The translations under genes were made by a program, and so were the position numbers. This document shows positions 1 to 5,017 of a stretch of 5,017 nt of DNA, piece after piece (positions within the stretch are counted from its first letter, which is position 1; each line of letters begins with the position of its first letter). The DNA lies in the NCBI GenBank assembly GCA_017632825.1, contig JAGBQP010000113.1, forward strand, positions 1 through 5,017, read 5' to 3'. The DNA is from Prevotella sp. (GTDB taxonomy: Bacteria; Bacteroidota; Bacteroidia; Bacteroidales; Bacteroidaceae). The notes beneath the pieces are model-generated. The model worked only from the letters and a program-made list of their open reading frames with translations. It was not told the DNA's origin and did not search any database.

Positions 1-467
1 AACTGGAGACACTGCTACAGAAACTCGGTGACGAGAACTCGCTGCTCCGTTTGGAACTGGAAGAGAAGAAAGCGACGCTCGACTATAATAATAAGGTGGC
101 CATCATCGAGAATGAGAAACGCCAACAGGCAGAGACGGTCATCTTCTCGTCGGATGTTTATCAGCACATACAAGACAACCTGAACACAGGACGTCCGCTG
201 ACACATCAGGACTGGCTGGAACTGGCAGAGATGGTGAACAGCGTTTACTCGGGCTTTACCGAGAAGCTATACAACCTATATCGCATGACAGAACAGGACT
301 ATCACGTCAGTCTGCTCATCAAGATGAGAATCCAGCCGAAGGATATCGCCCTGCTGACAGCTCACTCAAAAGAGAGCGTGGCCTCAACCCGCAGCCGACT
401 ATATCAGAAGGTGTTTGGAAAGAAGGGCTCGTCGAAAGACTGGGATGACTTCGTACTTTCATTATAA
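1..467 (+). CDS. C-terminal part of a Bacteroidota-type coiled-coil/helix-turn-helix regulator (5' partial)
   Basis: The reading frame is open from the left edge (first full codon at 3) to a TAA at 465-467, giving 154 visible residues; the true start lies upstream. Fragment residues 1-48 are rich in Leu, Glu, Lys and Gln and look like a coiled coil. After a linker comes a helical segment, and residues 95-137 (DNA about 285-413) resemble a LuxR/sigma-4-like helix-turn-helix, with 'MTEQDYHVSLLIKM' leading into 'PKDIALLTAHSKESVASTRS'. It ends in 'RLYQKVFGKKGSSKDWDDF'. This ending is familiar from large Bacteroides/Prevotella proteins that join TPR repeats, a membrane segment and a coiled coil to a C-terminal HTH; those upstream parts would lie outside the window. 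A DNA-binding regulatory role is inferred from family resemblance, and its targets are unknown. A TTG at 51 could be read as a start, but the coiled coil continues upstream of it, so I treat the gene as truncated by the window edge. Confidence 0.75.
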   Translation, partial: LETLLQKLGDENSLLRLELEEKKATLDYNNKVAIIENEKRQQAETVIFSSDVYQHIQDNLNTGRPLTHQDWLELAEMVNSVYSGFTEKLYNLYRMTEQDYHVSLLIKMRIQPKDIALLTAHSKESVASTRSRLYQKVFGKKGSSKDWDDFVLSL

Positions 468-508
468 GATGGAATGTTATAGACTAAATAATTAAAAACT
501 AAGGAATT

Positions 509-970
509 ATGATTGAATACTTAGCACAACATCTGTGGCAACTTTGGGCCGTCGTGTCCGTCATTTGCCTTATCATGGAGTTGACAGCAGGTGACTTCTT
601 TATCATCTGTTTCTCCATCGGAGCCTTTTTTGCAGCTATCGTGGCTGCGTTGGGTGGAGGTATCTATCTGCAGTTGCTGGCTTTTGCCGTGTTTACGCTC
701 ATCAGCCTCTTTTGGGTTCGCCCCTTTGCCCAGCGCTATCTTCACAAAGGCGAAGATCACCGTGTGAGTAATGCCGACGCATTGATGGGGCGTCAGGGCC
801 GAGTGGTGGAGACTGTCAAAGCCGACGGCTTCGGTCGCGTTCAGATTGACGGTGACATATGGAAAGCCGTCACGAACGAGTCACAGGATATTCCTGCCGG
901 CACAAACGTTCGTGTCCTGGACCGAGAGAGCACGATTATTACTGTTGAGACAATAAATACTAAACAATAA
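509..970 (+). CDS. NfeD family membrane protein, short form (SPFH partner)
   Basis: This encodes 153 residues. Three hydrophobic segments lie at about residues 11-27, 30-49 and 52-70. A soluble C-terminal domain at about 91-147 begins 'ALMGRQGRVVETV' and runs as short beta strands with the Gly pattern of the NfeD OB-fold. The membrane part carries the usual NfeD features: a Glu after the first helix (E24), then Gly-Asp (28-29) and 'SIGAFFAA'. This is the short form without the ClpP-like serine protease domain of long NfeD proteins. Family members sit beside slipin/QmcA-type SPFH genes and are thought to bind them in the membrane; E. coli ybbJ beside qmcA is the familiar parallel. The SPFH gene follows 24 bases later, which fits. 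The ATG at 509 is preceded by AAGGA at 501-505, only 3 bases away and too close for a standard ribosome binding site; the upstream stretch is very A/T-rich. The molecular function of the family is poorly defined. Confidence 0.9.
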   Translation: MIEYLAQHLWQLWAVVSVICLIMELTAGDFFIICFSIGAFFAAIVAALGGGIYLQLLAFAVFTLISLFWVRPFAQRYLHKGEDHRVSNADALMGRQGRVVETVKADGFGRVQIDGDIWKAVTNESQDIPAGTNVRVLDRESTIITVETINTKQ

Positions 971-994
971 ACTGTAAACTAAACATTTAGAACT

Positions 995-1948
995 ATGGAC
1001 ATTATGAGTTACATTCTGATTGCCATCATCATTTGTGTGGTACTTTTCGCCAAGATGGCATTGGTGATTATCCCTCAGTCGGAAACAAAAATCATTGAGC
1101 GCTTGGGCCGTTACTATGCTACGCTTCAGCCGGGTATCAACATTATCATCCCGTTCATCGACCGTGCCAAGTCGATCGTAGTGCTGAATCATGGCCGCTA
1201 TCAGTACTCGACAACCATCGACCTTCGCGAACAGGTTTATGATTTCCCGAAGCAGAACGTGATTACAAAGGATAACGTGCAGACGGAGATCAACGCCCTG
1301 CTGTACTTCCAGATTGTGGATCCCTTCAAGGCTACCTATGAAATCAACAATCTGCCTAACGCCATCGAGAAACTGACACAGACAACGTTGCGTAACATCA
1401 TCGGTGAGCTGGAGCTGGACGAGACGCTGACTTCACGCGATACCATTAACAAAAAACTTTCGGCTGTCCTCGATGACGCAACCGACAAGTGGGGTGTCAA
1501 GGTGAACCGCGTGGAGCTGCAGGACATCACGCCTCCCGACTCTGTGCTGACGGCTATGGAGAAGCAGATGCAGGCTGAGCGTAACAAGCGTGCGCAGATT
1601 CTGACGTCAGAAGGTCAGAAAGCTGCAGAGATTCTGGCTTCAGAAGGTGAGCGTACAGCAATCGTCAACAAGGCTGAAGCCGCTAAGGAACAGGCCATTC
1701 TGCAGGCTGAGGGTGAGGCTCAGGCACGCATCCGCAAGGCCGAGGCCGAGGCTAAGGCTATCGAACTGATTACCGAGGCTGTAGGCAAGAGTACTAACCC
1801 CGCCAACTATCTGCTGGCTCAGAAGTACATCCAGATGATGCAGGAGCTGGCTGAGGGCGACAAGACGAAGACCGTCTACCTGCCTTATGAGGCTACAAAC
1901 CTGCTGGGCTCCATTGGCGGCATAAAGGATTTGTTCAAAACAGAGTAA
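995..1948 (+). CDS. SPFH/band 7 domain protein, slipin/QmcA-like membrane scaffold
   Basis: This encodes 317 residues, a normal length for QmcA-like proteins. An N-terminal hydrophobic helix (about 5-26) is followed by the SPFH domain (about 23-185), with family hallmarks 'ERLGRY' (35-40), 'LQPGINIIIPFID' (44-56), 'VITKDNVQTEINALLYFQI' (89-107) and 'VNRVELQDITPP' (170-181). Residues 186-266 form an Ala/Glu-rich helix with an 11-residue period. The C-terminus is 'LLGSIGGIKDLF'. Such proteins assemble into large membrane-anchored oligomeric rings or cages and are linked to membrane microdomains and to control of membrane proteases; the exact role here is inferred. The NfeD partner gene lies 24 bases upstream, and the next gene starts 4 bases downstream, so all three are probably one transcript. 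ATGs at 995 and 1004 are both possible starts and differ by three residues; neither has a Shine-Dalgarno sequence. I kept the first, which leaves a short N-terminus before the helix. Confidence 0.93.
   Translation: MDIMSYILIAIIICVVLFAKMALVIIPQSETKIIERLGRYYATLQPGINIIIPFIDRAKSIVVLNHGRYQYSTTIDLREQVYDFPKQNVITKDNVQTEINALLYFQIVDPFKATYEINNLPNAIEKLTQTTLRNIIGELELDETLTSRDTINKKLSAVLDDATDKWGVKVNRVELQDITPPDSVLTAMEKQMQAERNKRAQILTSEGQKAAEILASEGERTAIVNKAEAAKEQAILQAEGEAQARIRKAEAEAKAIELITEAVGKSTNPANYLLAQKYIQMMQELAEGDKTKTVYLPYEATNLLGSIGGIKDLFKTE
1595..1792 (+). repeat. Six tandem 11-residue (33-base) coding units in the SPFH coiled coil
   Basis: Residues 201-266 of the SPFH protein align as six units of 11: QILTSEGQKAA, EILASEGERTA, IVNKAEAAKEQ, AILQAEGEAQA, RIRKAEAEAKA and IELITEAVGKS. 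Ile or Val recurs at position 2 in five of six units, with Glu and Ala at fixed later positions. The first two units are also close at DNA level: AGATTCTG-NNN-TCAGAAGGT occurs at 1596-1615 and again at 1629-1648, exactly 33 bases apart. An 11-residue period is typical of straight or slightly right-handed coiled coils and is consistent with the long helix after the SPFH domain. The later units are divergent in DNA, so this is a structural protein repeat rather than a recent DNA expansion. Confidence 0.6.
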
Positions 1949-1952
1949 GCCT

Positions 1953-4637
1953 ATGATTATAAAACGAATATGCCTTTCGGCGGTGGCTGCGCTTAGCGCG
2001 GCCATTGCCGTTTCACAGAATGACGTCATCCGTTCGTCGTCCAGTCAGTATCTGCAAGCCCTTGCCAAACCTGATGTTTCGCTCAGTTTCGACATCAAGG
2101 CTCAGGGCACTCGCTTTGAGCCGACGTGGGGACTGGATGTCGCTTGGATTCCTGACCAATGGCATCACCATATCACGACAGGTATTAACCACATGGGCAA
2201 GGATAATATCGGCATCGGCCGTACTGCCTTTCGGTTTAACGCTCCTCTCGTTAATGACTCCGTACTGCCAAGTGATGCTATCAGCAAACTGCGTGAACGC
2301 AATACTCACTTGAACAAGATAAGCACAACACTTCCTCTTGTCCTTACGGCTGACCAGGATGCTGGGGCTGATGAGTATTTTGTCAAGAACAAAGTAGCTG
2401 ATAACGAGCATTGGGCGGCTATGATAAACAGTCATGTCCATTGGCTTCAGGCCAATACGAAACACCAAGTCTTAGGCGTTTCTCCATTTAACGAAGGTGA
2501 CTATTGGTCGGTTGAGGAAGGTGCAAGTCCAACCAAGCAATGGCAGGTGGCTAAGCTGTTAAAAGAAGGGTATCCTCGTTTTGCTGATATCGTAATAGTC
2601 GGTGGAAATACGCTGAACAATGACAAAGCTCTTGACTGGTATTCCCCCGGCAAGACATATTATGAATGGGGCAACACCCATCAGCTGGCTGGCTCGTTCG
2701 ATACGTTTGCTAATTTCTTCCAGCAGATGAAGAAAGACGGCAAAGTGGGGTATGCTGACGAGATGCATAATGTCGTTGAGGCGATGGTTGGCTTGGAATA
2801 TGGTATGACCGTCGGTATCTGGTGGGGCTTCGACAGTCGTGCCCGTGGCGAGTTCTGTCAAATCAGCCGTCACGGCGAGCGCCTGAGCTATGGTGAGCAC
2901 CGCAATAACTGGACTGCAGCCTCCGTATGGCGTCATGAGGACGGACGGGTAAAAGCCTTCATTGGTTCCAGTGAACGTCAGGCTGCAACCACCAAGTATC
3001 AGTTCGTGTCCACCGACCGTTTGGTCTACTTCGACGGCTATGGTCCTGTACGCGAATACCTGACGACAATTCCTGGCGGTACAGGCTATCAGAAAGGACA
3101 AACCAATGCCGAGCGTGTCGTTGATATCACTTGGGGCGAGGATGTGCCCATGATGCCTGTCACCAGCGGCGTTTATAGAATAGTCAACAAGGGCTCTGGC
3201 AAAGCTGTTGCCTATACGGCTAATGGTGAAATCATCACGATGGCAGACTATTCTGCATCAAGCAAAAAACAGCAATGGACTGTTAAGCCTGTTACGAACC
3301 GATCTGAAGGCGACCTCAGTTTCTTCGATATCGAGGCACTCGACAATGCCAATATCCGAATGAACATCAAGAACTATTCTACTGACTCTAATACTGATGT
3401 CATTGCGTGGACACAAGACGGCCCGACACCCAACGAGCAATGGTATCTGGAGTACGCAGGCGACGGCTATTACTATATTCGCAGCCGTTTCAGTGCACTC
3501 TATCTGGCTGTTTCAAATAATAACGTCATTCAAAAGACTCTCCCCGCATCTACGTCGTCATCTATCCGCAACCCGATGCTGTGGCGACTGCTGCCTGCCG
3601 ATATCAAGTATGAGACTACACGTCCCGCTCAGGTTGCCGGACTGACGGCAGAAGCTCATGCAGCCTCCGTCACGCTGTCGTGGACCGCGAATACGGATGC
3701 TGACTTGGCTGGCTATATGGTGATGCGTGCCGAGAAGGGAACGGAAAACTGGAACACCGTCGGGCGTACAGTTACCACCAATACGTTTACAGACAACACC
3801 TGCTGTCAGGGCGTCACTTATATATATAAGGTGAAAGCCGTTGACCAGAATCAGAACCGTTCGCGTCAGGACTCCGAAGTGGTCGAGACAACGCCTACAG
3901 GTGAGCGATCGTTGGTGGCTCAGTGGCAGATGGAAAGCAATCTGAACGACGAGACGGCAAACATGATGGACGCAGCTGCAAATGGTAATGTGCGCTATAA
4001 TAACGGGCAGACATCAGGCAAGGCTCTGCACCTCATGAGCAACCAGTTTGTGCAGCTGCCCTACGAAGTGGCTTCGAGCGACGAACTCACGGTAGCCATG
4101 TGGGTGAAGGTCATGAATTCCACAGCCTGGCAGCGCATCTTCGACTTCGGCAACGATACGGACCACTACATGTTCCTGACACCGTCGAACGGCTCCGTCA
4201 TGCGTTTTGCCATTAAGAATGGCGGCGATGAGCAGACTGTGGACTGCAAATCGAAACTCCAGACGGGCGTGTGGAAACATGTCGCCGTTACTATCGGACG
4301 CGACAAGACCGTCATCTATGTTGATGGTGCAGAAGCAGGTTCGGCTACCGGACTTACCATCAAGCCTTCGGACGTTCATCCAGTACTGAACTATCTGGGA
4401 CGCAGCCAGTTCCTCAGCGACCCATCGCTGTTGGGCGACTTCGATGACGTGCGTATCTACAACTATGCCGTCAGCGCCGAAGATGTACAGACTATCATGA
4501 ATGGCGGAGTGCTAACGGCTATCGAAAAGCCCGCTGCAGAATGCACGACACCAACGGTCTATGGCCTCGATGGTATCAGACGACCAGTACCGCAGAAGGG
4601 TATAAACATCATCGATGGAAAGAAAGTGGTGCAATAA
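1953..4637 (+). CDS. Exported multidomain putative glycoside hydrolase with ricin-like, FN3 and LamG-like domains
   Basis: This encodes 894 residues. Residues 1-21 are a Sec signal peptide (K4-R5, hydrophobic Ala-rich core, likely cut after A-V-S21) with no lipobox cysteine, which supports the ATG at 1953. Residues about 43-300 look like a TIM barrel of clan GH-A type: 'VSPFNEGDYW' (176-185) would place acid/base E181 on strand 4, 'VGYADEMHN' (265-273) nucleophile E270 on strand 7, and 'VGIWWGFD' (287-294) the strand-8 aromatics. A probable beta-sandwich follows (about 320-395). Residues 404-548 resemble a ricin-type beta-trefoil, with QQW at 440-442 and EQW at 495-497. Residues 557-648 are a fibronectin type III domain ('VTLSWTANTDADLAGYMV'). 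Residues 651-852 are a LamG-like jellyroll, probably carbohydrate-binding, ending 'FDDVRIYNYAVSAEDV'. The last 40 residues form a short Prevotella-type tail ('YGLDGIRRP ... IIDGKKVVQ'). The substrate is unknown and hydrolase activity is inferred; I could not assign a GH family. The start is 4 bases after the SPFH stop, with no Shine-Dalgarno sequence. Confidence 0.85.
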   Translation: MIIKRICLSAVAALSAAIAVSQNDVIRSSSSQYLQALAKPDVSLSFDIKAQGTRFEPTWGLDVAWIPDQWHHHITTGINHMGKDNIGIGRTAFRFNAPLVNDSVLPSDAISKLRERNTHLNKISTTLPLVLTADQDAGADEYFVKNKVADNEHWAAMINSHVHWLQANTKHQVLGVSPFNEGDYWSVEEGASPTKQWQVAKLLKEGYPRFADIVIVGGNTLNNDKALDWYSPGKTYYEWGNTHQLAGSFDTFANFFQQMKKDGKVGYADEMHNVVEAMVGLEYGMTVGIWWGFDSRARGEFCQISRHGERLSYGEHRNNWTAASVWRHEDGRVKAFIGSSERQAATTKYQFVSTDRLVYFDGYGPVREYLTTIPGGTGYQKGQTNAERVVDITWGEDVPMMPVTSGVYRIVNKGSGKAVAYTANGEIITMADYSASSKKQQWTVKPVTNRSEGDLSFFDIEALDNANIRMNIKNYSTDSNTDVIAWTQDGPTPNEQWYLEYAGDGYYYIRSRFSALYLAVSNNNVIQKTLPASTSSSIRNPMLWRLLPADIKYETTRPAQVAGLTAEAHAASVTLSWTANTDADLAGYMVMRAEKGTENWNTVGRTVTTNTFTDNTCCQGVTYIYKVKAVDQNQNRSRQDSEVVETTPTGERSLVAQWQMESNLNDETANMMDAAANGNVRYNNGQTSGKALHLMSNQFVQLPYEVASSDELTVAMWVKVMNSTAWQRIFDFGNDTDHYMFLTPSNGSVMRFAIKNGGDEQTVDCKSKLQTGVWKHVAVTIGRDKTVIYVDGAEAGSATGLTIKPSDVHPVLNYLGRSQFLSDPSLLGDFDDVRIYNYAVSAEDVQTIMNGGVLTAIEKPAAECTTPTVYGLDGIRRPVPQKGINIIDGKKVVQ

Positions 4638-4658
4638 CTGATGTTTTTCAGCTAAATT

Positions 4659-4690
4659 GTTGCAGAATCGAATCTTTTTGTGTAATTTTG
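4659..4690 (+). promoter_or_regulatory. Probable Bacteroidota-type promoter for dapA
   Basis: TAATTTTG at 4683-4690 matches the Bacteroidota -7 consensus TAnnTTTG exactly. GTTG at 4659-4662 is a fair match to the -33 TTTG box, with 20 bases between the two, within the usual range. Transcription would begin a few bases after 4690, leaving a leader of roughly 20-25 bases before the dapA ATG. This is a motif-based prediction. The 81-base gap (4638-4718) shows no other convincing element and no strong terminator for the preceding gene. Confidence 0.6.
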
Positions 4691-4718
4691 CAGCCAATTA
4701 GGCAGAAATGACATCATT

Positions 4719-5017
4719 ATGGTACAAAATATTTTCAAGGGACTGGGCATTGCCCTCATCACACCTTTCAAGGAAGACGGCTCCGTTGACTATGATTCAC
4801 TGAAGCGTTTGGTTCAGTATCAGTTGGACAACGGCGCCGACTTCTTTTGTATTCTCGCGACAACAGGTGAAACACCAACGTTGACGCCACAGGAGAAACA
4901 GAACATCAAAGATTTAGTGGTCGATATCGTACAAGCACGTGTCCCCATTTTGATGGGTTGTGGTGGTAACAATACAGCCGCAGTTGTCGAAGAACTGAAA
5001 ACTGGCAACTATAAGGG
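4719..5017 (+). CDS. dapA: 4-hydroxy-tetrahydrodipicolinate synthase, N-terminal part (3' partial)
   Basis: The frame opens at ATG 4719 and runs off the right edge after 99 complete codons; full-length DapA is close to 290-300 residues, so about one third is visible. The enzyme condenses pyruvate with L-aspartate-4-semialdehyde in the cytoplasm, the first committed step to meso-diaminopimelate and lysine. The visible part matches the DapA start: 'GLGIALITPFKEDGSVDYDSL' split as GLGIALITPF (8-17) and the 'DGSVD' turn (20-24), the 'NGADFF' segment (38-43), the pyruvate-site TTGE (48-51) followed by 'TPTLTPQEK', and 'GCGGNNTA' (80-87), equivalent to the G-x-G-x-N-x-T strand of the family. The Schiff-base lysine and catalytic tyrosine lie beyond the window. 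Related NAL-family aldolases share the fold, but this combination favours DapA. It has its own predicted promoter and no Shine-Dalgarno sequence; an ATG at 4708 is in another frame. Confidence 0.93.
   Translation, partial: MVQNIFKGLGIALITPFKEDGSVDYDSLKRLVQYQLDNGADFFCILATTGETPTLTPQEKQNIKDLVVDIVQARVPILMGCGGNNTAAVVEELKTGNYK

Noticed and set aside
51..467. TTG at 51 as the true start of the first gene
   Set aside because: The same frame is open to the left edge and continues the same Leu/Glu-rich coiled-coil pattern, so the gene is cut by the window edge.
468..508. Promoter for the NfeD gene in the A/T-rich gap
   Set aside because: No TAnnTTTG match with a properly spaced -33 box is visible, so I did not call one. 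The promoter may lie upstream within the first gene, or the genes may be co-transcribed.
979..990. CTAAA-CA-TTTAG inverted repeat between the NfeD and SPFH genes
   Set aside because: A 5-base A/T-rich stem with a 2-base loop is expected by chance in such a gap and would not form a stable hairpin.
1640..2029. Antisense open frame of 129 codons across the SPFH/hydrolase gene junction
   Set aside because: Its Leu/Ser-rich product is what the Ala/Glu-rich coiled-coil codons give when read in reverse. It overlaps two strong sense genes.
2013..2468. Antisense open frame of 151 codons under the 5' part of the large gene
   Set aside because: No domain, signal peptide or regulatory motif is visible, and the sense frame encodes a conserved-looking exported protein.
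2559..3101. Antisense open frame of 180 codons inside the large exported protein gene
   Set aside because: It lies entirely within a well-supported gene on the other strand, its translation shows no recognisable domain, and no start signal or promoter motif supports it.
4638..4651. CTGA-TGTTTT-TCAG stem-loop as a terminator of the upstream operon
   Set aside because: The stem is only 4 base pairs with one or two G-C pairs at most on each side, and no T-run follows it. This is too weak to call.
4708..4710. ATG at 4708 as the dapA start
   Set aside because: It is in a different frame from the DapA sequence; the ATG at 4719 gives the expected N-terminus.

Overview
The window most likely comes from a member of the Bacteroidota, probably Prevotella or a close relative. 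Four signs point there. Start sites lack a normal Shine-Dalgarno sequence. A TAnnTTTG-type -7 box lies ahead of the last gene. The first gene ends in a DNA-binding tail typical of Bacteroides/Prevotella regulators. The large secreted protein ends in the short 'Y-x-L-x-G-x-R ... KG-x-x-I-I-x-GKKV' tail common in that group. This placement is inferred from sequence character; no database search was possible.

Layout: all five genes lie on the + strand. (1) Positions 1-467 hold the 3' end of a regulator with a coiled coil followed by a C-terminal helix-turn-helix. (2) Positions 509-970 encode a short NfeD-type membrane protein with three hydrophobic segments and an OB-fold tail. (3) Positions 995-1948 encode a slipin/QmcA-like SPFH (band 7) membrane protein. 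(4) Positions 1953-4637 encode an 894-residue exported multidomain protein: signal peptide, a TIM-barrel-like domain with two candidate catalytic glutamates, a ricin-type lectin-like domain, a fibronectin type III domain, a LamG-like jellyroll and a short C-terminal tail. (5) Positions 4719-5017 hold the 5' end of dapA, which continues beyond the window.

How they fit together: NfeD and SPFH proteins are a well-known partner pair of the bacterial membrane, so genes 2 and 3 almost certainly work together. Gene 4 begins only 4 bases after the SPFH stop codon and is probably co-transcribed with it, although a secreted carbohydrate-active protein has no known link to the pair. The dapA gene appears to start a new transcription unit from its own promoter in the 81-base gap. 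No gap exceeds 300 bases, and I see no RNA gene, mobile element or CRISPR array.

Most of the window is ordinary. The part most worth a second look is gene 4: I cannot place its catalytic domain in a named glycoside hydrolase family, and its position next to a slipin operon is unexpected.
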